This document shows, piece after piece, positions 8,852-18,466 of a stretch of DNA of 64,000 nt. Each line of letters starts with the position of its first letter. The first letter of the stretch is position 1. Below the pieces are notes generated by a model. It saw nothing but the letters and a program-made list of their open reading frames with translations. It ran no database searches and was not told the DNA's origin. The DNA comes from Salivita marina (GTDB lineage Bacteria > Pseudomonadota > Gammaproteobacteria > Pseudomonadales > Azotimanducaceae), in assembly GCA_038144425.1 (NCBI GenBank), contig JAYQNS010000003.1, forward strand, positions 620,001-684,000, written 5' to 3'. Both the position numbers and the translations under genes were made by a program.

Positions 8852-9193
8852 ATGAAAAAGGGTCTGGCAATTGCGCTTCTTATGCTGCTCCTCGGCGCCT
8901 GCGCTGAGAAGGCGAGCCCCCTGGTGCCCCTCGATGCGCTGGTCGCGTCCCCAGCACTCTTCGAGGGCCAAACCCTTCGCGTTGAAGGCACCCTTGCCCA
9001 TTGGTCCTCGCCCCCGCATAGCTGGCTTGAGGCGCCCTCGGGCCAGCGCCTGGAACTGATCCCCGCGCCGAGCGGACCGGTAGGCGCCTTCGGCGTGGCC
9101 GAAGGCCGCTTCGTCTATGACCGAGAAAAGGGCCGGCGCTTAGAAAACGCCCAGTTCACACAGGAGCGCCCCCATGCCCCTCCTGCTCGATAA
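8852..9193 (+). CDS. Small putative lipoprotein
   Basis: A 113-residue protein I do not recognise. MKKGLAIALLMLLLGACAEK is a clear type II signal with lipobox LLGAC, so the protein is probably anchored to a membrane facing the periplasm. The mature part (ALVASPALFEGQTLRVEGTLAHW...) looks like a small beta-rich OB-type domain. Its 3' end overlaps the YdcF-like gene by 20 bp, suggesting co-expression with that envelope gene. There are no catalytic motifs. Confidence 0.75.
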   Translation: MKKGLAIALLMLLLGACAEKASPLVPLDALVASPALFEGQTLRVEGTLAHWSSPPHSWLEAPSGQRLELIPAPSGPVGAFGVAEGRFVYDREKGRRLENAQFTQERPHAPPAR

Positions 9194-9938
9194 GCTGCTC
9201 ACGGCCTTTGCTCTGCCCGTCGGTGCGGCAATCCTCCTGGGCGCCCTTGCGCTACTGGCCCAGGGAGCCCGGTTCCCGCGCTCAGCGCTTTTTTGCCTGC
9301 TCGCGGCCCTTATGGAACTCACCGTTTTCTCCTTGCCCGTAACAGCCGATGCCATCGGAGCGCAGCTCGCCGCGCCCTACCCCCCGCGAAGCGGCAGCGC
9401 TACTCCAGCAGCAGATCTCATTGTGGTGCTCGGGGGCGGCCTTGAAGTACCCACGGCTGAGCGCCCTGTCGCAGACTTTAACCACGCCGCAGATCGCCTG
9501 TATTACGCAGCAGAACTTTTCCACGCGGGGAAGGCCCCAGCGATTTTGGTGAGCGGCGGTAGCGTATGGGGCTTAAGCACGGAGACGGAAGCGGAGGCCT
9601 CGGCAGCTGTACTCCAGCGCCTCGGCGTCCCAGAGGGGCGCCTTCGCCTTGAGGGAGATAGCCGTAACACCCGGGAGAACGCAGTGTTCAGCCGCATGCT
9701 CGCGGCGGAAACGCAGCGCATCCTGCTCGTCACCTCCGCCAGCCACATGCGCCGGGCCCAGGGCTCCTTTGAAGCCGTGGGCTTTACCGTGATCCCCGCC
9801 GCCACGGATTTCGAGGACTACTCTGGGTGGGATCCGGTGCTGCGCTGGCTGCCGAGCCACGACGCTTTGGCTAGCAATTCGCGAATGCTCAAGGAAGTGC
9901 TGGGGCTGCTCATTTACCGCCTCCGCGGCTGGCTCTAA
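9174..9938 (+). CDS. YdcF/SanA (DUF218) family membrane protein
   Basis: A 254-residue ElyC/SanA/YdcF-type protein. Two N-terminal hydrophobic segments (about residues 10-55) precede the DUF218 domain, which begins with DLIVVLGGG, continues with AILVSGG and the acidic GDSRNTRENA motif, and ends near ILLVTSASHMRRA. Family members affect envelope integrity and possibly lipid-carrier use in peptidoglycan synthesis; no enzyme activity is firmly assigned. It overlaps the preceding lipoprotein gene and is convergent with rlmD, 7 bp away. Confidence 0.9.
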   Translation: MPLLLDKLLTAFALPVGAAILLGALALLAQGARFPRSALFCLLAALMELTVFSLPVTADAIGAQLAAPYPPRSGSATPAADLIVVLGGGLEVPTAERPVADFNHAADRLYYAAELFHAGKAPAILVSGGSVWGLSTETEAEASAAVLQRLGVPEGRLRLEGDSRNTRENAVFSRMLAAETQRILLVTSASHMRRAQGSFEAVGFTVIPAATDFEDYSGWDPVLRWLPSHDALASNSRMLKEVLGLLIYRLRGWL

Positions 9939-9945
9939 AGACGCC

Positions 9946-11241
9946 TTACCCCTCGAAGACCGCTAGGCACTCCACGTGGTGCGTTTGCGGGAACATGTCA
10001 AAGACCGCCGCGCGGCGCAGGGCATAGCCCGCGCCCTGGAGCGTGGCCGCATCCCGCGCCAAGGTAGGCGGCGCGCAGGACACGTAAACAATGCGCTTCG
10101 GCCGCCGCCCCTTGCGCAGAGCCGCGAGGCCCTTACATAGGTGATCCGCCCCGGCCCGGGGCGGATCGAGCACCACGGTCTCAAATTGCCCGAGCTTTAA
10201 GGGCAGCTCTGAGAAGAGATCTAGGGGCTGGGCCCTCAAATTCAGTGCTGCAGCCTCGGCCCGTTGCTTCAGCCCCTGCAGGGCGCGCCCGTCCCCCTCC
10301 GCGGCGAGCACCTCGTGGCCCGCCTCCGCTAGGGCCCAGGCAAAGTTGCCCGCCCCGGCGAAGGCATCGAGCACCGGCGCCCCCGTCGGCGCGCCGACGG
10401 CGCCGAGCACCGCCGCCCGAAGGGCCGCATTCACCGTGCCGTTGGCCTGGAGAAAGGCCCCGGGGGCGTAGGTGACACCGCCCTCCTGAAATTCCGGGGC
10501 GCCCCCTCCAAAGGCTTCGAGCGTGCCACTAAGATCGGCGAGCACGGGGCGAGCCAGGGTATGCGCCAGGCCTTCAAGACGGGCCCGGTCTTCACCCTCT
10601 AAAGGCGGGACGGGCTCGCCCCGGCGCCCACGAAAAGCGAGGCGGCACCAGCCGCCGGTGCCCGCCTCGTCCGCCACCGCATCCACATGGGTGAGCCAGG
10701 GGCCGAGGGCCAATCCTTCCAGGGCGCCCTGAAGCTGCCCTGGCACCTCGGCAAGCGCCGGAACCAAAATTGGACACCGTTGGAGGCCAACGATGCGATG
10801 ACCCTTTCCCTCGCGAAATCCAAGCGTTAAGCGCCCCCCGCGCCCCCAGTGCACAGAGAAGCGCGCCCGCCGCCGATAGGCCAGGCCTGGAAGGTTCCCG
10901 TCAGGCCCGGTCACCGTGGGCAGGGGGTCGATCTTGGCCCGGCGCAGGGCCTCCGTGAGCACGGCCACCTTGTGCGCGCGCTGGGCCCCCAGCGCAAGAT
11001 GCTGCAGATCGCAGCCACCGCACTCGCCATAGTGAGCACAGGGCGGCGTCACCCGCTCCGGCGCCGCCTCGCGGACGGTGAGCAGCTCGGCCTCATCAAA
11101 GCGCCGGTGCACCGCCACGCGCTCCGCTTCCCCCGTCTCCCCCGGGAGGGCGCCGCGCACGAAAACCACCTTCCCCTCGGCCTGGGCGATACCGCGACCG
11201 TCGTCCGACAGGCGCACCGGAGTGAAACCTTCCCCTGCCAT
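9946..11241 (-). CDS. rlmD: 23S rRNA (uracil-1939-C5)-methyltransferase RlmD
   Basis: SAM-dependent m5U methyltransferase of the RumA family, 431 residues. An N-terminal TRAM-like region (MAGEGFTPVRLSDDGRGIA) is followed by the [4Fe-4S] cluster cysteines CAHYGECGGC and a fourth Cys in LQRCPI. The catalytic domain shows DAFAGAGNFAWALA (SAM site), VLDPPRAG and the nucleophile in VSCAPPTLARD. I start at ATG 11241 rather than the longer frame, because the extra upstream codons run into the preceding TPP-enzyme gene and lack family similarity. The gene follows that enzyme by 43 bp on the same strand. Confidence 0.93.
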   Translation of the reverse strand: MAGEGFTPVRLSDDGRGIAQAEGKVVFVRGALPGETGEAERVAVHRRFDEAELLTVREAAPERVTPPCAHYGECGGCDLQHLALGAQRAHKVAVLTEALRRAKIDPLPTVTGPDGNLPGLAYRRRARFSVHWGRGGRLTLGFREGKGHRIVGLQRCPILVPALAEVPGQLQGALEGLALGPWLTHVDAVADEAGTGGWCRLAFRGRRGEPVPPLEGEDRARLEGLAHTLARPVLADLSGTLEAFGGGAPEFQEGGVTYAPGAFLQANGTVNAALRAAVLGAVGAPTGAPVLDAFAGAGNFAWALAEAGHEVLAAEGDGRALQGLKQRAEAAALNLRAQPLDLFSELPLKLGQFETVVLDPPRAGADHLCKGLAALRKGRRPKRIVYVSCAPPTLARDAATLQGAGYALRRAAVFDMFPQTHHVECLAVFEG

Positions 11242-11284
11242 GGTCACCTCGCTTCCAAGCCGCGGACAGACCTCACGGATGCCC

Positions 11285-12858
11285 TTACAGCATGACCTCA
11301 ATCAGCTGAGGGCCTCCGGCAGCCAGGGCGCGACCGATAGCCTCGGCCAGGGCCGGCCCCTCGCTTACGCGAACCGCGGGCACACCGAAACCCTTCGCCA
11401 GGGCGAGGAAGTCGACGTCCGGGCGGGACAGATCGAAGAGGCTTTCCGCCCGCGGCCCCACCTCATTGATCCCCAGGCGCCGGTACTCATGATCCAGGAT
11501 GTTGTAGCGCCGGTTGTTGTAAATCAGCGTGATCACGGGAAGCGATTCCCGGGCCTGAGTCCACAGCGCCTGAAGGGAGTAAAGCGCGCCCCCATCCCCG
11601 AGGAGCGCAAAGACCGGCCGGCCAGGGCAAGCGAGCGCCGCCCCCGTGGCCAAGGGCCCGCCCATACCGATGGATCCGCCGGTAAGGTTCAGCCAGCTGT
11701 GGCGCGCCGCGCTCGCGCAGGGTGCGGCCGCGGCGCCGCCGCCCCCGGAATCCACGGTCACGATGGCGTCGTCGGGCAGCAGGGCCGCCAGGGGAGCCCC
11801 CACCTGCCGAGCCCCCAGAGCGCCGGCGGGTACCTCAGGGCGGCGCTGCCCCTGCGCGGGCGCATCCGCCAGGGTCACGCCCATCGCCCCCCCCAGCCGC
11901 GCCAGCGCGTCCAGCACGTCTTCATGGCGCTCTGCGAGGGTCAGCACCTGGGCCCCCTCGGGGGTGAGATCACTGGGCACGCCCTCGTAGGCAAAAAAGC
12001 TCACGGGGGCCTCGGCGCCCACGCGGATGATCGTATGCACGCCGGCGAGGGCCCGCTGCACATCTTCCGGGAAGTAGGGCAGGCGCGCCAGCGAGGGCAG
12101 CTGGGGGCCCTGCTCGACCCGGGCCGGGAAGGTGGTAGCGGACACGGCCGCGCCGGTTTTCTGAGCCAAGGCGGCGGCCCAGCGCTGACCCTCAGCGGTG
12201 AGCGCGTCCCCATCGAGCAGCAGCAGGGCGCCGCTCCGGAGGGCGGACGCGGCTGCGGCGATGGCCGCCTCCGGTACCTGGGCCCGCGCAGGAATTGCCA
12301 CGGGGGCCCGGGGTCCGGGCGCCGCCCCCCAGGCGCAGTCCACGGGGATAGCCAGGGTTGCGATGCTGCCCAGGGAACCGGGGTGGGCCGTGGTTGCCGC
12401 CGCCACGGCTTCGGCGCCGTCCTGAGCGAGGCCATGGGCACTCCGCGCGGTGCGCACCCAAGCAGAAAAGGGTCGGGCGATGCCCTCGATATCCGCGTCC
12501 AGGGGCGCATCGAAGGGTCGGTGATGGCGGGCGTGATCCCCGATGAGATTAAGCAGGGGGGTGCCCGCGCGGCGCGCGTTATGAAGATTCGCCGTGGCGT
12601 GCCCTAGCCCCGCCCCCAGGTGCAGCAGGGTCGCCGCGGGCCGGCCCGCCATGCGCCCAAAGCCATCGGCGGCGCCGCTGGCTACCCCTCAAAGAGGGTG
12701 AGCACGGGGTGGATCCGCGTTTCTCCCTCCAGGGCCTGCACCAGGTGCATTTCCGACGTGCCTGGGTTGGCGAACACGTGATCCACCCCCGCCCCAGCCA
12801 GCGTGCTCATGAGCGCCGAAGCGCCATTACCCAGACCCTGCCCCGATTCCTCGGCCAT
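11285..12858 (-). CDS. Thiamine-diphosphate-dependent enzyme, acetolactate synthase large-subunit type (single-base frameshift)
   Basis: About 524 residues when repaired. The PYR domain opens with ANPGTSEMHLVQALE and LTLFEGVASGAADGFGRM (catalytic Glu); a central domain follows; the PP domain holds the ThDP-Mg motif GDGGALYS...LIYNN. ATG 12858 opens the first frame. It stops at TAG after LFEG unless one base is added to the C4 run at 12685-12688, after which the reading continues as GVASGAADGF into the long second frame. No small regulatory subunit is adjacent, so it may be a benzoylformate-decarboxylase-like or other 2-oxoacid enzyme rather than true acetolactate synthase. Confidence 0.85.
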
Positions 12859-12897
12859 ACCGTTCCCTCCCCCCGTGGCGTTCAGCCACCCGTTTTT

Positions 12898-13332
12898 CTA
12901 GAAGCGCGCCTGCGCCGAAAAGGCGAACAGCGCTCCCATGGTGAGCACCACCCCCGCGGTCAGCAGATGGCGAAGCTGCCCGTACCAGGCTGGCAGCCGC
13001 TCCCGGAGCCAGGGCTGCTGCTCAAAGAGCCAGGCGAGAAGCATTCCCGCAGCCAAAATAAGCGGCCCCAGTAGGGGCCCGGTAAACAGGGCCGCCCAGG
13101 CGATGAGCGAGGGGGCGACGCTAAAGCTGAGGCGCGCAGCGCCCCGGGGCGCCTCGGCCCCTTCGCCGAGCACCAGGCCCCACTGTATGCCTCCGAGGAA
13201 GGACAGGATGATCGCGCCGTAGAGCAGCCCCGCGAAGGCCCAGCGTCCATCGCCCGTAAGCCAGGCGCCGAGGGCAGCGGCAAGGAAGGGCACAAGCCCT
13301 CCAAGGCCAAGCAAGCGACCGGTCCAGGCCAT
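12898..13332 (-). CDS. DUF3429 family inner-membrane protein
   Basis: A 144-residue, mostly hydrophobic protein with about four or five transmembrane segments. LGLGGLVPFLAAALGAW and LYGAIILSFLGGIQWG match the DUF3429/TMEM69-like family. Its function is unknown. I start at ATG 13332 (MAWTGRLLG); longer in-frame versions would run through the manB start region. It lies 39 bp upstream of the TPP-enzyme start on the same strand and is divergent from manB. Confidence 0.85.
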   Translation of the reverse strand: MAWTGRLLGLGGLVPFLAAALGAWLTGDGRWAFAGLLYGAIILSFLGGIQWGLVLGEGAEAPRGAARLSFSVAPSLIAWAALFTGPLLGPLILAAGMLLAWLFEQQPWLRERLPAWYGQLRHLLTAGVVLTMGALFAFSAQARF

Positions 13333-13410
13333 AGCCCTTTTCTCCCCTAATGCCTTGACCCGGCTCGCCGGCCCTTCACAATGCGCGCAGCAACGGCCAA
13401 AGGAATGGTG

Positions 13411-14771
13411 ATGAATCCTTACGACAGCTTTAAAGCCTACGACATCCGCGGCGAGCTCGAAACGCAGCTCACCCCCGACTTTGCCGAGCAGGTGGGCCGG
13501 GCCTTCACCCAATACCTGGGCGCCAAGTCCGTGGTCGTGGGCGGGGATATTCGCCTTTCAACGCCGGAACTTAAAGCTGCCTTTGCCCGGGGCTGCCAGG
13601 CCCTTGGGGCCGAGGTCATCGACATCGGCCTCTGCGGGACGGAGGAAGTGTACTTCGCCACCAGCGCCCTCGGGGTAGATGGGGGCTGCATGGTCACGGC
13701 CAGCCACAACCCCATCAACTACAACGGCATGAAGCTGGTGCGGAAGGATAGCCGGCCTATCTCCGGCGCCACGGGGCTGCAAGATATTCGCGCATTGGCG
13801 GAAGCCGGGGTCGGCGCCGGCGCCCATGGGGGAACGCTGAAAAGCCTCGATCACAGCGCGCCCTATATCGAGCACCTGCTGAGCTATGTGAACCCGGGCA
13901 AGCTCCCGGCGGGAACCCTCCTCTTGAATGCCGGCAACGGCGCCGCGGGCCCCACGGTGGATCGGCTCGAGGCGGCCTTCCAGCGCGCTGGCAGTGCTCT
14001 ACGCTTCGAGAAGATGTTTAACACCCCCGACGGCACCTTCCCCAACGGCATTCCCAACCCTCTCCTTCACGACCAGCAGCCGGTGACGGGCCAGGCCGTG
14101 CGGAAAGCCGGCGCGGACTTCGGCGTGGCCTTCGACGGCGACTTCGACCGCTGCTTCTTCTGGGATCACGAGGGCACCTTCATCGAGGGCTACTACGTCG
14201 TGGGCATGCTGGCCGAGGCCTTTCTCCAGCAGAACCCGGGAGCCCGGATCGTTTACGATCCGCGCCTCACCTGGAACACGGAAGAGCTCGTAGCCAGCCT
14301 TGGCGGCGAGGCCCTGCCCTCCCAGTCCGGCCACGCTTTCATCAAGGAAACCATGCGCCAAAAAGACGCCATCTACGGCGGAGAAATGAGCGCGCACCAC
14401 TACTTCAAGAGCTTCGCCTACTGCGATTCGGGGATGATCCCCTGGCTCACGGTGCTCGACCTGCTGGCGCGGAAGCAGACCACCCTGGCGGCGCTGGTGA
14501 AGGAACGTATGGCCCGCTACCCCTCCCCGGGGAGATCAACTCCAGCGTGGCCGACGCCGACGAAACCATGACCCGGGTACGCGCGCGCTATGCGCCGGAC
14601 GCGATTGCCGAAAGCACCCTCGATGGGCTCTCCCTGGCCTTCGACACCTGGCGCTTCAATCTTCGGAAGTCGAACACGGAACCGGTGATCCGCTTGAACT
14701 TGGAGACTCGGGGGGACGCAGCGCTCATGCAAGCAAAAACCGACGAACTGCTGGCTCTAATTCGTAGTTAA
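13411..14771 (+). CDS. manB: Phosphomannomutase, CpsG/ManB type (single-base frameshift)
   Basis: Interconverts mannose-6-P and mannose-1-P for GDP-mannose and exopolysaccharide supply. About 453 residues when repaired, the family's normal length. Landmarks are FKAYDIRGE, the phosphoserine loop TASHNPINYNGMK, the Mg loop AFDGDFDRCFF, GEMSAHHYF, and the C-terminal phosphate-binding LRKSNTEPVIRLN. The first frame runs to 14571 but leaves homology after MARYPSPG; the second frame covers the C-terminus to 14771. Adding one base to the G4 run at 14529-14532 gives YPSPGEINSSVADADE, matching the family's GEINS motif. Start ATG 14411 is not meant here: the start is ATG 13411, which follows AAGGA. Confidence 0.92.
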
Positions 14772-14789
14772 GGGGAGGGCGATGGTACG

Positions 14790-14815
14790 CTTAGGGGAAT
14801 TCAGCCGCCCCTAAG
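14790..14815 (+). promoter_or_regulatory. Inverted repeat abutting the thioesterase ribosome-binding site
   Basis: CTTAGGGG at 14790-14797 and CCCCTAAG at 14808-14815 pair perfectly around a 10-base loop. The second arm includes the first bases of the likely AAGGA ribosome site for GTG 14824, so folding could limit translation. There is no U-tract, so it is a poor terminator. A regulatory role is inferred only. Confidence 0.35.
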
Positions 14816-14823
14816 GACAGGCC

Positions 14824-15606
14824 GTGGACTCGCGCCCCTTCTACGCCCCGCAGGAAACGCACAACCCCCTGCGCTGGATCCTGCCGGTGACCCGGGCTCT
14901 GTGCATCGGCACGGCGCCCCGCTCCTTCCTTTTCGGTGGGGTGGGTCTAGGGGCCGCGGTGACGGCGCTAGAAACGGCCACGGGGCGTCCCCTCATCTGG
15001 GCTACGGCCCAGTACCTCGCCTACGCGGAACCCAACAGCACTCTCGATATCGACGTCGACCCGGTGGTGGAGGGTAATACCGTGACCCAAGCGCGGGTCA
15101 TGGGTCACGTCGGCGGCCGGGAGATCCTCACGGTGAACGCGGCCCTCGGTGCCCGGGACGAGTTCAGCCCCCGGCAGTTCGCCGAGATCCCCGTGGTGCC
15201 GTCGCCCCGGGAGGCCGAAGGGGCCCCCCTGAGCTACGAAGAAGACGCGGATCTGTACAACCGCTTCGAGATTCGTCCGATACAGCGCCTTCCCGGGGAG
15301 GACGAGGGACGCGCACGCATGTGGATTCGAAGCCGAGAAGGGGAACCGCTCACGGCGGGGCTCCTGGCCGTGATCGCCGATTACATCCCCGCAGCGGTGA
15401 GCGCAGCCCTGGATCTACCGGTGGAAACCTTGAGCCTCGACAACACCTTGCGCTTGATTCGGGTACAGCCCACGGACTGGGTGCTCTGCGATATGCAGGT
15501 GTTTGGCATCGCGTCCGGCGTGATGCACGGACGCATGCACCTCTTTTCTCGAGACGGCCTGCTCCTTGGCACCGCCAGCCAGTCGGGGATCGTCTACGGC
15601 GGCTAG
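14824..15606 (+). CDS. Acyl-CoA thioesterase, double hotdog (TesB-like)
   Basis: A 260-residue protein with two hotdog domains, as in acyl-CoA thioesterase II relatives. The N-terminal half contains GVGLGAAVTALETATGRPLIWATAQYLAYAEP and the second half YIPAAVSAAL...SLDNTLRLIRVQPTDWVLCDMQVFGIASGVMHGRMHLFSRDGLLLGTASQSG, a typical thioesterase ending. It probably hydrolyses acyl-CoA in the cytoplasm; chain preference is unknown. The start is GTG 14824, 52 bp after manB. Its TAG stop shares CTAG with the stop of the convergent amidohydrolase. Confidence 0.88.
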   Translation: MDSRPFYAPQETHNPLRWILPVTRALCIGTAPRSFLFGGVGLGAAVTALETATGRPLIWATAQYLAYAEPNSTLDIDVDPVVEGNTVTQARVMGHVGGREILTVNAALGARDEFSPRQFAEIPVVPSPREAEGAPLSYEEDADLYNRFEIRPIQRLPGEDEGRARMWIRSREGEPLTAGLLAVIADYIPAAVSAALDLPVETLSLDNTLRLIRVQPTDWVLCDMQVFGIASGVMHGRMHLFSRDGLLLGTASQSGIVYGG

Positions 15607-16925
15607 CGCGCCGCCTCGAGGTAATCAAGCACTAGGGCCGTCATGGCCGTGACCCCCACGGGCAGGGCCCGCTCGTCGGCATAGAACTTCGGAGAATGGT
15701 TCGGGGCCACCAGCGCCGGATCCTCCGGGGCGACGCCTAGGAAGAAGAACATCCCCGGCACCGCCTCCGCAAAGTAGGAGAAGTCCTCCGCCCCCGTATT
15801 TCGCGGGCTCTCGAAGTAGTTCTCTCCCGCTACCCGGGCCAGGGTGGGCACCATCTGTGCCGTCAGGTCGTTGTCGTTGCGGGTTACGGGATACCCCAAG
15901 TTAATTTTCACCTCGGCGGTCGCCCCGGCGCTCTCCGCTATGCTTTGGGCCGTACGCGTGAGCCGCTCGTGGATATCGACCCGGGTATCGGCGTCGAAGG
16001 TGCGTAGCGTGCCGATCATCTCCACGGAATCGGGAATGATGTTGCTGCGCAGGCCGCCGTGAATCGCTCCCACGGTCACAATAGAGGGGGTCAGGGTCGC
16101 ATCGAGCTGACGGGACGGAATGGTTTGGAGGCCCATGACGATCTGGCTGGCCACCACAATGGGATCGACCCCACCCCAGGGCATGGCTCCGTGGGTTTGC
16201 TTGCCTTGCACCGTTATTTCGTAGCTATCGGAGGAGGCCATGAGCCCCCCGGCCCGGGTGGCGACCGTGCCCACGGGCATGGGGAACACGTGCAGGCCAA
16301 AGACCGCCTCCGGCGTCGGGGCGTCGAACACCCCTTCCTTCAGCATAAGCTCGGCACCCCCCTCCTCCCCCGGGGGAACGCCCTCCTCCGCCGGTTGGAA
16401 GATAAACTTCACCGTGCCTTGAAGCTCATCCTTCATGCCCGCAAGGACCTCGGCGGTGCCCATGAGGATGGCCATATGGTTATCGTGGCCACAGGCGTGC
16501 ATCACCCCCACCTCCTGGCCGTTGTAGTCAGTGCGCACCTTCGAGGCGAAGGGAAGATCCACGGACTCCGTCACCGGCAAGCCGTCCATATCCGCCCGCA
16601 GAGCCACCACGGGGCCTGGACCGCCGCGAAGGACCCCCACCACGCCGGTCACGGCTACGTTCGTTTCCACCTCCAAACCGAGGCTCCGAAGATGCTCGGC
16701 GATGAGCGCGGAGGTTCGAAACTCCCGGTTCCCGAGCTCCGGATGGGCGTGGAGGTCCCGGCGCCAGCTCACCACCTTAGGCATGACCGCCTCGATCTTG
16801 GCGCGCACTGCCGGCGCCACCGCGTCGTCGGGAATCATGGACAGGTCATCGGCAAGGCTCGCGGCAGAAACGGCAGCCAGGGCGGTCGCCAAAAGGCCGG
16901 CACGAAGGGCGTAGCGTAGGGGCAT
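15603..16925 (-). CDS. Exported M20-family amidohydrolase
   Basis: A 440-residue peptidase M20D/amidohydrolase (IAA-amino acid hydrolase, hippuricase relatives). An N-terminal signal peptide (MPLRYALRAGLLATALAAVSAASLA) predicts export. Metal-site motifs are RRDLHAHPELG, HACGHDNHMA, FQPAEEG and a C-terminal GAEDFSYFAE; the dimerisation domain carries KQTHGAMPWGGVDP. It probably hydrolyses N-acyl amino acids or related amides in the periplasm. I prefer ATG 16925, which has AAGGA at proper spacing, over two upstream ATGs. Only 48 bp separate it from the divergent methyltransferase. Confidence 0.92.
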   Translation of the reverse strand: MPLRYALRAGLLATALAAVSAASLADDLSMIPDDAVAPAVRAKIEAVMPKVVSWRRDLHAHPELGNREFRTSALIAEHLRSLGLEVETNVAVTGVVGVLRGGPGPVVALRADMDGLPVTESVDLPFASKVRTDYNGQEVGVMHACGHDNHMAILMGTAEVLAGMKDELQGTVKFIFQPAEEGVPPGEEGGAELMLKEGVFDAPTPEAVFGLHVFPMPVGTVATRAGGLMASSDSYEITVQGKQTHGAMPWGGVDPIVVASQIVMGLQTIPSRQLDATLTPSIVTVGAIHGGLRSNIIPDSVEMIGTLRTFDADTRVDIHERLTRTAQSIAESAGATAEVKINLGYPVTRNDNDLTAQMVPTLARVAGENYFESPRNTGAEDFSYFAEAVPGMFFFLGVAPEDPALVAPNHSPKFYADERALPVGVTAMTALVLDYLEAAR

Positions 16926-16973
16926 GGGAAGCATCCTTGGCTTAAACGAACGTTCTGGCATTATGCGCGCCCT

Positions 16974-17723
16974 ATGAGCGAACGAAACCCCCTAGCCCCG
17001 AGCCCTCCTTCCGCCCTGGAAAGGCACCTCGCGGAGCTCATTCCCGGCGCGACCCTCGTGCCAACCCCTCTCCCCCTCGCTCCGTCCCTGCGTCTTTGGC
17101 TCCTGGGGCCCACCGTGCCCGCCGGCCCCCTCGCCCCGGAGGCCGCCGCTCAACTTCAGGACACCCCACCCTACTGGGCCTTTTGCTGGGCCAGCGGCCA
17201 CGCCCTCGCTGCGGAGATCCTTGAAGGGCGCATTTCCGTTGAAGGCCGTCGCGTGATCGACTTTGGAGCAGGCTCTGGAGTGGTGGCCCTCGCCGCGGCC
17301 CGCTCGGGCGCGCGGGAAATCTACGCCGTGGACGAGGATCCTAGGGCCCTCACGGCCATCGAAGCCAACGCAGCATTAAACGACGCGACTACCCTGCATC
17401 CCGTGCTGAGTTTGGATGCCCTCCCTCCGCCGGAGGCTGAAGATCTTTTGCTGCTCGCGGACGTGCTTTATGACCCCGCCAACCGCCCCCTCGTGGACGG
17501 CCTTCAAGCCACGGGGCGAGAGCTCCTCATCGCCGATGCGCGGGTCGGCCCGGAAAAGCTGCCCGCCTGGAAATGCCTATGGGAGAGGGAAGCCGCCACC
17601 CTGCCCGACCTCGACGAATCCCCGCTCTTTCGTACCGTGCGCTTCTACTGCCCGGCCAGCCCAGCCCACGGACGGGACCAAGGGCCCGCCAAAGGCTCAG
17701 CAGCGCCCCTTGCCAGGGCCTAA
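16974..17723 (+). CDS. Class I SAM-dependent methyltransferase, ETFB-lysine/Nnt1-like
   Basis: A 249-residue protein with TPPYWAFCWASGHALA ahead of the SAM-binding motif VIDFGAGSGVVALAAARSGA and an acidic motif IYAVDEDPRALTAIEANAALN, followed by LLLADVLYDPA. This pattern fits the METTL20/ETFB lysine methyltransferase and nicotinamide N-methyltransferase-like group, so electron-transfer flavoprotein is a possible substrate. The C-terminal 20 residues are low complexity. It heads a plus-strand run with the GST and peroxiredoxin genes. Confidence 0.88.
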   Translation: MSERNPLAPSPPSALERHLAELIPGATLVPTPLPLAPSLRLWLLGPTVPAGPLAPEAAAQLQDTPPYWAFCWASGHALAAEILEGRISVEGRRVIDFGAGSGVVALAAARSGAREIYAVDEDPRALTAIEANAALNDATTLHPVLSLDALPPPEAEDLLLLADVLYDPANRPLVDGLQATGRELLIADARVGPEKLPAWKCLWEREAATLPDLDESPLFRTVRFYCPASPAHGRDQGPAKGSAAPLARA

Positions 17724-17773
17724 GCCCTGCGCAAGGATGCAGCCTTTCGATTTGACGCTGCGCGAGGAAAACC

Positions 17774-18466
17774 GTGGCCGACATCCTGCTTTATGGCAGC
17801 CCCCTCTCCCCCTTCTTCCGTAAGGCGGAGTTCCTCCTTCGCAGTAAGGGCGTCGCCTTCGACACGGAGAACGTTCCCGTGCTCGGCATGCCCGACTGGT
17901 ACGTAGCATTAAATCCCGGGCGCCGCATCCCAACCCTTCGCGATCGCACCTTAGGTGGGGAGGGCCCGGCGGGCACCATCCCCGATTCCTCCGCCATGTG
18001 CGCTTTCATTGACAAGAAATATCCCGAGCCCAGCTTCTACCCGGAGGATCCCTTCACCCTGGGCCGGGCCCTGTGGTTTGAGGAATTTGCGGATACGGAC
18101 CTTGCGGGGATTGTGGGTAGCGGCATCTTTCGCCCCATCATGTTCCCGCGCTTCCAGGGTCAGGAATCGGACCTCGCCACGGCAAAGGCCTCGGCGGTGG
18201 AGAAGCTCCCGGAGAAGCTGGCCTATCTCGATAGCGTACTTGCGGCCGGCCCCTACCTCGGCGGCGAGACCCTAACCATCGGCGATGTTGCTGTAGCGTC
18301 CGTCTTCGCCCAGTACGCCCTGGTAGCCCAGCTGCCCGAGGGCTTCCCCCATTTCCGCGCTTTCTACGAGCGCATGACCGCCCTTCCGGCCCTTGCGGAG
18401 AACCTCGCCCTATGTCGAAAAATGCTCAGCAAAGCCCTCCCGGAACCGCTGGACCTCACCGCGTGA
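17774..18466 (+). CDS. Glutathione S-transferase family protein
   Basis: A 230-residue cytosolic GST. The thioredoxin-like N-domain begins ADILLYGSPLSPFFRKAEFLLRSKGV with the active-site Ser/Pro region, contains GRRIPTLRD (cis-Pro) and IPDSSAMCAFID (glutathione-binding Ser). The all-helical C-domain includes the conserved GGETLTIGDVAVAS capping motif. The start is GTG 17774. Its TGA stop overlaps the GTG start of the peroxiredoxin (GTGA), indicating coupled translation of two redox proteins. Confidence 0.93.
   Translation: MADILLYGSPLSPFFRKAEFLLRSKGVAFDTENVPVLGMPDWYVALNPGRRIPTLRDRTLGGEGPAGTIPDSSAMCAFIDKKYPEPSFYPEDPFTLGRALWFEEFADTDLAGIVGSGIFRPIMFPRFQGQESDLATAKASAVEKLPEKLAYLDSVLAAGPYLGGETLTIGDVAVASVFAQYALVAQLPEGFPHFRAFYERMTALPALAENLALCRKMLSKALPEPLDLTA

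Noticed and set aside
11285..12858. True acetolactate synthase IlvB.
   Set aside because: No ilvN small subunit and no branched-chain genes nearby; the sequence fits the broader TPP family equally well.
12873..12892. GTGGC/GCCAC hairpin with a short T-run as a terminator.
   Set aside because: The T-run lies on the plus strand, where no gene ends; on the minus strand, where genes run, no U-tract follows.
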